This document shows, in pieces, positions 1 to 10,893 of a DNA stretch of 64,000 nt. This DNA is from Eucommia ulmoides. Its lineage: Eukaryota > Streptophyta > Magnoliopsida > Garryales > Eucommiaceae. A program made the translations under genes and the position numbers. The stretch is taken from contig CM028327.1 in assembly GCA_016647705.1 (NCBI GenBank), positions 45,091,114 through 45,155,113 of the forward strand, in the 5' to 3' direction. Within the stretch, counting starts at the first letter, position 1. The number at the start of each line of letters is the position of its first letter. Below the pieces are notes generated by a model. It had not been told where the DNA came from and made no database searches. It saw only the letters and a list, made by a program, of their open reading frames with translations.

Positions 1-1150
1 TGTTTTGGGATGTGAATCGTACTTCCTGTAAATATTACATGTAACATCTTATAGTTCATTTGACACTAATGTTGAATGTAACATTCGGTAATTGATATTA
101 ATCTTTTTTTCGAGAGTTCTAAATTGTGATGCATGTGAATATTATATATAATATTAACATCAATACATTCTGTGTTTCCCCGTGAATGTTGAATATAATC
201 TCCAATATAATAAAAAATAACATAAATTAATGTTGATAATAGAATAAATTATATGCGTATTGAATGTAACATCACTTAGTGATAAATGTGATTTTGATAT
301 TAAATATGACACGTGAAAATTGAAGATTCTGGAAATACGATATTGAATATAACATGAAATGTGAAAATTAAAAATTCTAGAAGTATCATGTTGAATGTAA
401 CATGGATATGAAAACTGAAACTAATGAAGAAAAAAAAAAGAATTTGACATAGATTTGTAGATCTTATTTAAACGAATTTGAATATATAACACTAATGTTG
501 AATGTAACATTCGGTAATTGATATTAATTTTTTTTTTCGAGAGTTCTAAATTGTGATGCATGTGAATATTATATATAATATTAACATCAATACATTTTGT
601 GTTTCCCGGTGAATGTTGAATATAATCTCCAATATAATAGAAAATAACATTAATTAATGTTGATAATAGAATAAATTATATGCGTATTGAATGTAACATC
701 ACTTACTGATAAATGTGATTTTGATATTAAATATGACACGTGAAAATTGAACATTCTGGAAATATGATATTGAATATAACATGAAATGTAAAAATTAAAA
801 ATTTTAGAAGTATCATGTTGAATGTAACATGGATACGAAAACTGAAACTAATGAAAAAAAAAATGAATTTGACATAGATTTGTAGATCTTATTTAAACGA
901 ATTTGAATATATAATTAGATTGTGAAAAAAATGTGTATAACAATAGTTATTTTGATTTTAATAAAATGATTTTGTTGAATATGGAAACTCCCAATTCCTA
1001 TAATCTCGCGAAAGGCTAATTTGTCCACTGAAAATAAGAGATTCCCGTATCTGGTATTAAACGGTGTATATAATTTGATTAATGAGAATTTTTAACCTAA
1101 TCTAAACTACTTGGAATATATTGGTAATAAGATATAAGATGTTTAATGTA
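1..1150. mobile_element. Unclassified DNA-element relic with repeated ATGTTGAATGTAACAT-like motifs
   Basis: This non-coding, very AT-rich stretch has a short motif (ATGTTGAATGTAACAT and variants such as TATTGAATATAACATG) recurring about every 60-120 bases. Its right part (about 905-1020) matches, in inverted orientation, the block at about 35270-35400. A related motif-rich stretch then follows in the second copy up to about 36.1 kb. The window therefore holds two oppositely oriented copies of one element. Regularly spaced short subterminal motifs are typical of transposase-binding regions in hAT or CACTA elements, but I see no clear terminal inverted repeat or target duplication. The left edge lies outside the window. 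The element type is inferred and remains open. Confidence 0.5.
63..918. repeat. Two-copy tandem duplication, unit about 426 bp
   Basis: The unit beginning ACACTAATGTTGAATGTAAC at 63 begins again at 489, and both units end in the same AACGAATTTGAATATATAA sequence. The copies differ by scattered single-base changes and small indels in A-runs. Only two units are present, so this is a local duplication rather than a satellite array. Confidence 0.9.
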
Positions 1151-1167
1151 GGCTTAAGTGCTAATGG

Positions 1168-1392
1168 GGGTTAATTACACTTTATCCCCCTGTTGTTTAA
1201 TTGATTTGCACTTTACTCCCCTGTGATTTGGAAATCAGCACTTACCTCCCTAGTGGTTAGATTTTCAAACCACTTACCCCCTGATATAGTGGGGGTAAGT
1301 GCACCTAAATCAAGATTACAGGGTGGTAAGAGCTAATACAGGAGAGTAAGTGCAAATGGACCAAACCACAGGGGGTAAAGTGTAATTAACCT
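1168..1392. mobile_element. Foldback MITE of the TTAATTACACTTTACCC (MULE-type) family
   Basis: Two arms of about 105 bases are imperfect inverted repeats. The left arm starts GGGTTAATTACACTTTA and the right arm ends TAAAGTGTAATTAACC, with the turn near the sequence CCCTGATATAGTGGGGG. It has no coding capacity. The same terminal sequence bounds the MULE at 36.3-51.7 kb and the MITEs at 34776 and 55023. No target duplication is evident here. A transcript could fold into a long hairpin and feed small-RNA production, which is inference. Confidence 0.8.
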
Positions 1393-1964
1393 TTTTACCT
1401 TTTGCGCGCTCTCCCCTCCTTTTCACCAAACTATTCTCTCTCTCCACCACCTTCTTCGGCAGCCACCATTACTGATGCTGTCGTCACCCACGCAGCCACC
1501 ACCGATGACGCAGCCTCCAATGCCGCCCACTGGGTGAACACTCCGTTACAGGGAATCACCCCCTATAACTGAGGGTGGACTACCTTACTGGGAGTGGTCC
1601 ACCCTCTGTTACAGGGCGAATCATCAGCGACAATCTCTCGTGGCTGGGGTGAAGATGGTCTTTCATGAGGGATGCGCCGACGGAAAGCTCGACGGCTACT
1701 CGAGCATGGAGCAGGGGGTCCTCCTCGAATTGAAAGCTTGTCGGCGGTGCGGTTTGTGAATCCTCGTGATGAGAAGATGGACAATGATGGAGCTCTCCAA
1801 TTTCATCACGATAAAATCTACCAAATTTTTGAATTTGTATAAATCATGGAGGCCACTGGAACTATTTCCGATCATTGTATCAACTGTGTTGTTGCAGGAA
1901 ATAAATAAAGTACGAGTTTACTGAAATTTCTTGGGTTGAGTTGTGGACTAGGTCACTCCCTTTA
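1393..1964. other. No gene recognised; low-complexity CT/CACC-rich stretch
   Basis: This stretch is CT-rich near 1410-1460 and has CCACC/GACG trinucleotide runs near 1450-1530. It holds only short open frames of biased composition, and I see no recognisable domain or element end. Confidence 0.5.
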
Positions 1965-2705
1965 AGACGTTTCACGGCTCTGCCCAAGAATCATACAAGC
2001 AGTACATCAGCCCCATCGTCCCCAGGATAAAACAGTCCAGAATCGTCTCTGTCTAGGACCTTCTTTGCACTGCAAAAGGCCTGGAAACCGAACACTCCCA
2101 CACATTGTTCAAAAAACAAACTAACTGCTCGAAAATCGGAGTAAATAACAAAGATACTGTTCTACTGTATCATAACAGAATATTGAAGAAACTGTTTCGG
2201 AACAATAAGAGAACAAACTGTTTCGGAATGGAAGAGGAACATACTGTTTTGGAAGAAGAACAGAAACTGATATTTTTTGTATGTGTTAAACTGATGAAAT
2301 GCGTCTGTATTTATAGACGAAAAGGAAACGAATCAGAATGTCCAACGGTTCATAAATGAGGGAGAGATTTAATGAGAAAATCGTGGGATATGAAAACTGT
2401 TTTGGTTTTACCAAGTCCAAAACTGATCTGAATTTTTTTATAATAAAAAATAATTATTTAAATATATTTTTCAAAAATATATATATAAGTGCCACCTCAT
2501 CACACGCGTGCTCGGCACGGCTCAGCCCGGCCGGACGGACGACGGCGTACGTGTGTGTGGTAAACCAGTAGGGATGTAACTCCCCTCCTCTCCACAAAAT
2601 GTGGATACTCCTTGGGGCACACCCTAAGTATTCCACACATCCCTTGTTATACTCTTCTTGACCCCTTCTCCCAAGCGATGTGGGATAGAGAGAATAAAGG
2701 GAAGA

Positions 2706-2707
<2 letters not shown>

Positions 2708-2748
<41 letters not shown>
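2708..2748. repeat. 41-base T homopolymer
   Basis: An uninterrupted T run follows GAAGACC. It lies inside the deleted copia element and could be a poly(A)-tail footprint or simple slippage. The true length is uncertain in most sequencing data. Confidence 0.95.
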
Positions 2749-3357
2749 CACAAAAAATTCATATGATCCAAAAATCACCCTATTGAATTTTTAAAAATAA
2801 TTTTTAATCGAGCAGTATAAAATAATATAAGATTGTGCATAAGTAAAGGTGTTTGTCGACTTGAACCTTTACATAGTGAAGATGATTTAGATTAAACTAG
2901 AGTAACTTGTAGTTTTGAACTCTATCTCTAACAACATTACACACACAACCTTATCAGGGTGTAATCCAAAAGCCCGTGCTTTACGGTCATGCACGTGTAT
3001 CCCAGTATAGTAAATGCTCTAGAAAATTTGCCCAAAATTCCATAGGAAACAACCATACTTCTACATTCACATAGGTGAGTCTATCAAAAGTACTCCTGTA
3101 GCTAGATACTCCACTCCAAATAGAGTATATATCTCATTAAGAGTTAATAAAAATTCAACCTTATATCGCTTCAGGATATCATGCTTCAGTCAACACATAT
3201 AAGGAATAGAACTCAAAATTATTATTTTAGCATGATTCTCTTCATATCACTTTATGAGTTGTTATTACGCTTTCAACCTATTTATTGAGATCTCCAGTCT
3301 ATAGGTTAGGTTATCCTCACAAGTGACTCATCAATCTATGGGCTTGAGTCCCATTTC

Positions 3358-3495
3358 TTTTGAGATTTTGTAAACCTTTTCTCTTGATAATCATTTCGTC
3401 AAAGGATCAGCTAAGTTATCATCAGACGATACATGATCTACTCTCACAGCCTCTGTCGAGATATACTCCTTAATAGTGCTATGTTTGCGACGTAT
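3358..3495 (-). pseudogene. C-terminal end of copia RNase H / pol
   Basis: The minus strand encodes the signature end of a Copia polyprotein. It has a RKHSTIKEYIST-like segment, then VDHVSSDDNLADPLTK, a stop where the family usually has a residue, then LSREKVYKISKEMGLKP. Copia RNase H domains end with this 'S.DN.ADPLTK ... MGL.P' pattern. The upstream reading frame breaks off abruptly at about 3495, where LTR-like sequence begins, so only about 45 residues remain. This is a dead remnant. Confidence 0.8.
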
Positions 3496-3660
3496 TTGTC
3501 GCATTTTTTTGTTATAATAAAAAATAATTATTTAAATAAATTTTGTCCAAAAATATATATAAGTGCCACCTCATCACACGCGCGCTCGACTCGGCTTGGC
3601 ACGGCACGGCTGGACGAACGACGGCGGCGGCGCGCGCGTGTGTGGTAAGCTATTTCCTTT

Positions 3661-5022
3661 GCCATGATTTCCATTTCCTCTGCCACAGGCATAAATCGAT
3701 GTAATGAAATAAAAAATGAAAGAATACAATTGGATCTTAGAGAAAAGTGTACGTTATAGTAGAACAGCTGATTTGTTAGGGAGATCAAATAGATGTCAGT
3801 AGGGTTTACCTTTGTTTGACAGAAGAAACGGCTTCGAGTTATGTAGGACTGGAGAAGAGAGGTGAGAAATTAGATGGATCACTACCGATGAAGATGGAGC
3901 GAAGGGGATTATGTGGGAGAAAAGATCGGATGGATACCTGGATGGATCGATAGAGCGATGGCGATAGCGATGTTCAAATTATCAAATATCATTACATTCT
4001 GGAGATGGAGATATTCAAATAACGTCGCCAAAATTGGAGATAGATCTACTCAAATCAAACCCAAATCTGTTCAAGTGGAACCCAAATATGAAAATATTGA
4101 ACCGATATTGAGAGAGAACCTAAGTGAGGGAGAGAAGAATTACCAAGGGTTGCGGAAGATTCAAATAGAGCGGTGGTGAATCTTCAAATTATACCTAATG
4201 TGAGATGATTTCTTGCAGTGGACAATTTCTTGCAAAACTCACGATTATATATGTAGTGGACGATTTCTTGCGAAACTCAAGCGAGATCAACAGACATGAT
4301 GGTGCGGCGAAGTGGTGAGGTGCCACGGCTGGATGGTGGCGTGGATGAATAGATCTGAAAAAATAGGGATGGGAGAGACCTTCTTGGACGACGGCGACAA
4401 CGGCGGCGATGGATGGTAGCGCGGCAACGTGGGAGACAGTGGGAGTAATGAAAAAGAGGAGAAAGATGGCGTTGACAGGGTGGTGATAGTGCGACGAGGA
4501 TGACGAGAGGGAGAGAATTTAGATGAAAGAAAGGAGCAGAAGCGACCGCCACTTATGAACTCGATGGAGACTGAAGTCGATTTCAGGTGATGGCGATGGT
4601 CCAGCGATGGAGACGAAAAAAATGACGGCAATGGTGGCGATGGAGGTGATGGAACAGTGATATGGCAGAGGGAAGGAGGAAGGTTGGAGGAGAATTAACT
4701 AAACCCTAACCTTAGCAATTAAGAGCTTGATTGAATAATTAATCTATAAAGTTAATCTCAACCCTTAATTTAATCTGATCTGATAGTAAAAAATGTCTCT
4801 TGTATCGTTCAATTTTGATCATTAGATATTAGATCTAATGCAATCCGATGGCTAAAAATATCACTTGATAATAGTCAATCTCAACCGTTGGATATCGATC
4901 CAAGGGTCCAAAATGTCTCAAATATAAAATGTCTCCAGGTGTAATCTTAACCGTCAGATATTCGATCCGACTGCTCAAAATGTCTCAAAATGTAAATATG
5001 TTGTGATTTATTAATAGACTAT
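3661..5022. other. No gene recognised; GA-rich and short dispersed repeats
   Basis: The region 3830-4680 is purine-rich with GATGG/GGCGA trinucleotide bias. The long open frames on its minus strand are serine/proline-rich by composition only. The region 4780-5000 has repeated phrases such as AAAATGTCTC and 'CAACCGTTGGATATCGATCC'. A Helitron-like 5' end (minus-strand TCTATTAATAAATCAC) may sit at about 5005-5020, just beyond the Helitron 3' end listed separately. I see nothing coding. Confidence 0.45.
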
Positions 5023-5048
5023 AGTATAACCCGTGCCTGAAGGCACGG
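5023..5048 (-). repeat. Helitron 3'-terminal hairpin
   Basis: CCGTGCC and GGCACGG form a perfect 7-bp stem with a TGAA loop at 5031-5048. On the minus strand the stem is followed by GTTATACTATAG. Helitron 3' ends carry such a hairpin 10-12 bases before CTRR. Here the terminal bases have drifted, unlike the clean CTAG at 58640 and 60833. Confidence 0.6.
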
Positions 5049-6952
5049 ATTTTAATACATTTTAACATAAAATATTGACGTAACCCTTTTTAGTTCTATA
5101 ACATTCTCAAATTATCAATTCCTATTTTGTAATGAACATGACAAACAAATAAAATCAATGAAAATATTAAAATATTTTAACATAATTCACTTTGTTTATA
5201 CGACACATTCCAATATTCAAAAATTATTTTCAAATGAACAAAATCAATAATTATTGTAAAAAAAAAAATTGGGCATGGCCCCCTTTATTTATATGATATT
5301 CGAAATTCAACTCATGTTTTATAACATCACGACACTAACAAATACAACCAATAATAATCAATCACAACAATAATGAACATAATCATATCATAAACTATTA
5401 TTTTCTAATGGACAATGATACCATAATCTACAATTTGAACTTCAATAATAAGATAAATAATAATTGTTTATATACATTATAAACTTAATAATATAAGTCC
5501 ACCACCCATGCCATTGGAGCCTACCACCCAGGGTTATTAGAATTTACCTTAATTGTAGACTCTCAAACCATAGATTCTCACAATTTATCATCAATATTTA
5601 AAGTGCCACATGTTTGTATATCTTCTAATGAAAAACAAACACAATACTCGTCAACTGGACATATAAATTAAAATCATATTTAAGACAAACAAATAAATAA
5701 GTCCACTCATGGTAACTGGAAACTACCTTAAACATGGACTCTCAGACCAAAAATTAACGACGACATTAAAGGGTACCAAACAAATATTATAAATATAACT
5801 CCAGTGTCAGTGTAGTGTTAGCCAGACTGACATGAAAATATAGAACCATTCTATGTTAGACCATATTTACCCATCAAATTCCCTAACTTCCAACCATTGT
5901 CATCTTTGCCCATCAATAGTTATAACAAAGATTTCACTTATAATTGACGACCACAAAAGCAACATAATCATAACCTCATCAAGTTCTATGCCATGTTAGA
6001 CCCTCAAAAAGATATGTCAATGTTCTAAATGAAATAATTTTAAAAACCCTGAGCAAATTGTTAGCAAGATGAGACAACCTATCCAATCAGATTATTGAAA
6101 CTCTATCTAACATATAAAGGGAAAGTTTAATTTGAAAGTGGGAAAAATTTGAAAAGAAAAAGAAAAGAAAAATAAAAAGCATGAATAAAAAAGCTAAGTA
6201 GAGATTTTTTTTTTAAAAAAAAATGGGACCAAAACAAAAATAGAAAAAAAAAAATGTTCTATTCCAAGATTTTCTGAACAAATTTCCGGAATCATATCAT
6301 TTTTGTTTTACAAATTTCAATTTTGTTCTCAGAAAATTGAGAACAGAAACAGAAGACATATTTCTTTTTGTTCCCAAATTTCAAGGAACAATAATAGATT
6401 TATAAGAACATTAGTTGTACTGCCTTGTTTCTAGCAGTCTAAGCCAAAAACGTTCCCACCCCATAAATATATTAAGTGAAAAGTTAAATGCATATGTATA
6501 TGATAAAAAAATAATAATACTTAAAATACATGTAATATTTGCAGCCTTACGGAGTGTTTTTGTGTAGCAGACAGTACTATCAGAACAAAACAGTAATTAA
6601 GAAACGAAAAAAAAAATACTGACTGGAATTCACAAACAGTAATTTAAAAATTAAAAACATAACATTTTTTTTCAAATTTTAGTTTTTGTTCCCAAAAAAT
6701 TGAAAATAGAAACGAACAGTATAAATTTTGGAAAAATTTTGTAATTAATTGAAACTACAACAAAAACAGATTTTAAAACAGAAACAAAAACACAACCAAA
6801 CTACTTAGCACCTAGAATCACCGCTAAAAAATAGAACAATCCACAGAGAATCAAATACAACATTTAGGCTAAGATTGTGAGCAATTTAACAATGCTAAAT
6901 CCGACGCACATGAATTCAGAACATTACAGATGAAACACATAAAATCAACCAG
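5049..6952. other. AT-rich Helitron-like interior without genes
   Basis: No reading frame of note. The stretch contains many A-runs and GAACA/AAAATTGAAAATAG phrases that recur between 6.3 and 8.3 kb. For example, 'CCTAGAATCACCG' occurs at about 6811 and again at about 8238 within longer similar stretches. These look like diverged internal duplications. Confidence 0.5.
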
Positions 6953-7145
6953 CAAAAGAAACACCATAAAAATGTAAATTAGATGATTATGGAAGGTGTG
7001 GAACATCATAATCCATAATTCAATAATAATAACAAACAATTGAGATCCGCAAAAGAAACACCATGACAACGTAAATTAGATGATTATGGAAGGTGTGGAA
7101 CATCATAATCCGTAATTCAATAATAATAACAAACAATCGAGATCC
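6953..7145. repeat. Tandem duplication, unit about 97 bp
   Basis: The segment GCAAAAGAAACACCAT ... AACAATTGAGATCC is directly followed by a second copy differing at only a few positions (for example CCATAATTC versus CCGTAATTC). The duplication is recent relative to the surrounding repeats. Confidence 0.85.
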
Positions 7146-7300
7146 ACACTTTATTTGAACATCGATAATGACTAACAGTTGAACGTCAACAAAAACTTAC
7201 AATCAAGACTATTCCATTACAAAATTTTACTAAGCAAAGAACTGATAATAAAAAAAACTTGGGTCAACATAGCACAACACTCAGTACTACTGGAACTTAC

Positions 7301-7360
7301 CTGTAATGCTCCGAGTACGACTAAGTTCTCAATAGTCTGATATAAAACCATCGTGGACAC
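7301..7360 (-). pseudogene. Candidate captured exon of unknown origin
   Basis: A 60-base minus-strand block is framed by an ATTAG acceptor and a perfect CAG|GTAAG donor. It reads as 20 uninterrupted residues with a phase-neutral length, ending IENLVVLGALQ. I do not recognise the parent gene. It sits inside the Helitron-like element, about 1.9 kb downstream (minus sense) of the Miro fragment, and could be a chance splice-framed sequence. No neighbouring exon was found. Confidence 0.35.
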
Positions 7361-7940
7361 CTAATAAAAAAAAAAAACAAATTATCATATTTTATTACTT
7401 ATAATCCACTATTCCTATCCAAAAAAAAATAAAAAATCAATTCAATCGAAGCAAGTACACATGAATTCCCTATGTGACAATTCGGAATGTTTGGAGAGAG
7501 GCTACTTTGTCTTGGCTAATTAGGCAATACCCAAATAATCTACAATCAAGACAATAAATCAAGGCACGGGTTTAAAAAAAAAAAACGGGATCGAAATAAT
7601 ATCCTCTGTATATGCAACATTTTGAACCTAATTCACTTGAGAACATGAATAACAACTAACAATTGAACATCAATAATCAATAATTCAAATGCCACCTCAG
7701 GAACCCTTATGTTCCGAAAAATTGTTCTAATATTGGAGGACGAAAGGAGAAACATATAGTTTTTCTTTGCAATTTTTGGGAATAGAAACAAAAATAAGGT
7801 AACAAAAGCACTAATTAAAAATAATTATGACAACAAAAACGCTAAACAAACATAAATATCGGAATGAAAATGTTTAATAAACAAAAATATGGTAACAAAA
7901 ATGCTGAACAGAAATAATTGGAACAAACAATAAATAAGAA

Positions 7941-7950
<10 letters not shown>

Positions 7951-7993
<43 letters not shown>
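7951..7993. repeat. 43-base A homopolymer
   Basis: An uninterrupted A tract follows a short ACACAC run. The phenylalanine-rich open frames on the minus strand here are artefacts of this tract. Confidence 0.95.
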
Positions 7994-7995
<2 letters not shown>

Positions 7996-9252
7996 AATAA
8001 ATAAAAATCTCTAACAGTATGCTCAGAAAATCTCGGAACATTATTTTCCAAAATTGGAAACACAATTTTTTTTTTCCAAATTTTAGTATGTTCCTAAAAA
8101 ATTGAAAATAGAAACAAAAATGCTACTTAAATTCTGGGAACATAAACAAATTTATCAGAACAATTGTATTTTGGTTTGAGAATTAACAATGCAAAACGTT
8201 AGAACAGAAACAGAAACACAACCAAACAACTCATCACCTAGAATCACCGGTAAAAAACAAAACAATCCACAAATAATCAAATACAACATTTAGACTAAAC
8301 GACTACATTGTCGATAGTGTACACTAACCTTCTACTCGTTACAGTCCACTCAGCTCCCTTGCTTCATCAATTTGATTATTGTCCTGAACCTGACCAAAAA
8401 GCAAGATCATCAGTCAACAAAGGAGACAAATGTGATAGCGACAACAACGGATGGTTATACATAAGTTTTGCTCCCAAAAAAATGTGGAAATCATTTTTGT
8501 TCCTAGTAAATAGTTCACAACTCATTTTTCTTAAGCACCATTGAACTTTAAAAGATATTTGAAATATACAACTGAATCTCTAAATTACAAAATTTGCTCC
8601 GTCCCAACTTCTACCTGGGAAAATACAACCATCATCAATCACCCGATCAATTCTTCTTTGAGATTTCGGATGAACCTATTTATACATCAGGTTCTTTAAA
8701 AACACTGAAAAAAAATAAAATTTCTTCAAAATTCATTTCGAAAAACCCTTAATAACTTTTTAATTTTTTTTTTTTTAATAATTCTTTGATTAACTTTGAA
8801 CTATTTCTTGAGTTCCTTAAGAACTAGAGAAACAATAAAATGTTGATTCCTATTCACTCCCACAAAACTATTCCCACTACCATTCTACCGGCCGCCATCA
8901 CCCTGCATGCCACCAAAAAAAGGACAAATGTTGCAATCAAAATGTTTCTTGTTTCTGTTTTCATAAATTAAAAGAAACAATTTCAAGACAATGACTGTTA
9001 CCAAACATATTTCTTTTTCTGGAATACCACCGAACGGAAACAAAATTCTCATCCCATCACATCCCAGTTTATTAGAATTAAAAACAAAAAATAGAAACAC
9101 CAACCAAATGACACCTACGAAACTCCATCAAGAGTAAAAACACATTTATGAACAATGAATTCTAAAGACAAAACAATTTTATGAATGTACTCTCATGTAT
9201 TGATTACTGCTTAATTTTGCAAACATACAGAGGTAAACAAAATGTTTCTAAC
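7994..9252. other. AT-rich Helitron-like interior, no gene recognised
   Basis: This stretch repeats phrases seen at 6.3-6.9 kb (AAAATAGAAACAAAAATGCT and AATCAAATACAACATTTAG). Short open frames at 8308-8544 (plus) and 8885-9103 (minus) show no family resemblance. Confidence 0.45.
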
Positions 9253-9383
9253 CTGAAGTAAGTTAACACCAGAACATTTTGTGCAAAGTCAATCTCCCGA
9301 AACTGTTTCATCATTGGAGTCATCGCTAATTCCATGCTCATATGATCTTGCTCATTTGGCAAATCTAGCTTGCAACCAACAAC
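9253..9383 (-). pseudogene. Miro (mitochondrial Rho GTPase) exon fragment, second exon
   Basis: The minus strand encodes VVGCKLDLPNEQ ... MTPMMKQFREID, which matches the first GTPase domain of plant Miro proteins. These are outer-mitochondrial-membrane GTPases with two GTPase domains and EF hands. The GCKLDL stretch contains the nKxD guanine-binding motif. After FREID the reading shifts frame: the next frame gives a CTKCSG-like match to the Miro 'CIECSA' stretch, then a CAG|GTTAG splice donor. The exon's first bases (encoding PVIVV) lie at about 12015-12030, on the far side of the solo LTR that was inserted here. It is one or two frameshifts past coding and no full gene is present. Confidence 0.85.
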
Positions 9384-9595
9384 TGTAAGACCCCGACTTT
9401 TCATATACGAATAATTCAAGTTGTGTTTTAAAAATATTTTGAAAATGTCGGGGAAGACGACGATATTAATTATGTAAATTAATATTTTAGGGGGTTGTAT
9501 TGAAATTTTAAAAACCTTAAAATATACTTTTGGGTTTAATTTCTACCACAACATAACCTAATGGGAGGTTTGTGTAATTTTACAAAAATATCTTC

Positions 9596-9616
9596 TTTTA
9601 TATATATATATATATT
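9596..9616. promoter_or_regulatory. TATA-rich tract in LTR, possible promoter
   Basis: A run of TA dinucleotides followed about 130-190 bases later by GA-rich transcribed-looking sequence is the usual layout of an LTR promoter. The sister LTR has a longer TA tract in the equivalent place (12803-12862). The assignment rests on position and composition only. Confidence 0.3.
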
Positions 9617-10383
9617 GAGAGAATGGAGTTGGTGAAGAATTATTGAGGGTGGCATAGTCTTTGTTCGGTCATGAGCTCTCACACGTATACATAATATATA
9701 TACACACACAGATCGGGATACGAGGGAGTGAAGAATCGAGAAGAAGAGAAGAGAGAGAGATGGGTCGGCAGTAGAGAGAGAGAGATAAGACAGTCGACGG
9801 CGTCATGATTCGCCGGCGGTGAGTTCGTGTGTTTCGTCTGTGAGTGTGTATGCTTGCTGGATGTATGTGTGACGACGGTGCGATACAGGTGTGTGTTCTG
9901 TTTTCGTTTGGTGTTGTTGTGTGTGTGTGTGTGTATGTTGGTGTTTCGATGGTAACGGTGCTGCTGCTTGTCTGGGTATGGGTGTAGTTCTCCGGTGTTT
10001 TGATTTCGTGTGCATCTGTGTGTGGGTTGCTACGTATGTGTGTGTGGTATGTTTGGGTAGTGTTTTGATCTAATGGAGGTGGCGGTGGTGTATGGTTTAG
10101 TCATCACCATCATCGCGGGAGCGGAGAGTTAGAGAGAAAAAGGGTGTCGCCAGCGTGGGTTTGTCTTGCAGGGGTGTGTGTGTGTTATTCTTGTTGTGTG
10201 TGTGTGTGTGTTGTCGGAAAAACAGAGAAGAGAGAGAAATGAAGGTGGGTTTGTGGGCGAGTGTCCAGTGGCCGACGATTGTGTGAGTTTTTGTGTATTG
10301 TATTGTGTGGGTGTGAGCTTATGGTGAGAAGAGAGGGAGAGAGTTGGCTAAGATCTCAAAACAGAGCAGGAGGAGGAAGTCGA

Positions 10384-10522
10384 TTTACCGCCTAAGCAGT
10401 GGATTTTCGTCTAGGCGGTGAAAATACAGAGTGCAGTTATGAGAAAGGGAGAAACAGTCACTTGATCGCCTAGGCGGTGGGACGTCGCTTAGGTGGTGGG
10501 GCGTCGCTTAGGCGGTGGGGAG
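10384..10522. repeat. Cluster of CGCCTAGGCG-like palindromes
   Basis: The motif (C/T)GCCTAAGC(A/G)GTGG, GTCTAGGCGGTG, CGCCTAGGCGGTG and GCTTAGGCGGTGGGG occurs five times within 140 bases. The perfect core CGCCTAGGCG is self-complementary. The same motif cluster appears in the unrelated solo LTR at 30655-30937. Confidence 0.85.
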
Positions 10523-10893
10523 CAGAATCAGAAATACAGGGAATTTTAGGGAAATCCACGATCGATTCGGAACGGGTAACCTTTCTAACTTATTTTGTAA
10601 GTTCTAAATATAGTTTTCTAACTTTAGAGTAATAAAATGAAAATAATAAATCTTGAGATTTGTTTATAAGAACAAAGTTTATAAATAGTAAACCGTAACG
10701 AAACGATACTAGTTGAATAGTTATATTTCGTAATAAAAGATGGAAAATAGGAAATTGAGGAAATTAGGATTTCATGGCGTGATTAGTTTGTTTTATACAA
10801 AAGTATTAATTTAGGCCTTGTCACCGTTAGGTTTGCAGGCACCAGAATTTGGATAGGGGATAGTCGGTTAAAAGTTACGAAAACAGATATCAG

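Larger units (their letters stand above)
1965..3660 (-). mobile_element. Internally deleted copia-type retrotransposon
   Basis: The element reads on the minus strand. A Copia RNase H tail (3358-3495) is followed at lower coordinates by a 3' untranslated stretch and an LTR-like sequence. A segment of that LTR-like sequence (about 2437-2560: TTATAATAAAAAATAATTAT, then GTGCCACCTCATCACACGCG) recurs at about 3507-3640, immediately upstream of the RNase H tail. The simplest reading is a 5' LTR piece joined to the very end of pol, with gag, integrase and reverse transcriptase deleted. The exact LTR ends were not resolved. A 41-base T tract at 2708-2748 interrupts it. Confidence 0.6.

Noticed and set aside
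4277-4631. Ser/Pro/His-rich overlapping frames of about 90-114 residues
   Set aside because: Purine/pyrimidine-biased low complexity; no conserved motif and two frames equally open.
5031-5048. Rho-independent terminator
   Set aside because: The hairpin is in plant nuclear DNA, lacks a following T-run in transcription sense and matches the Helitron 3'-end arrangement seen twice more.
9891-10073. Cys/Val-rich small protein in the solo LTR
   Set aside because: GT-microsatellite composition, no homology, inside a non-coding LTR.
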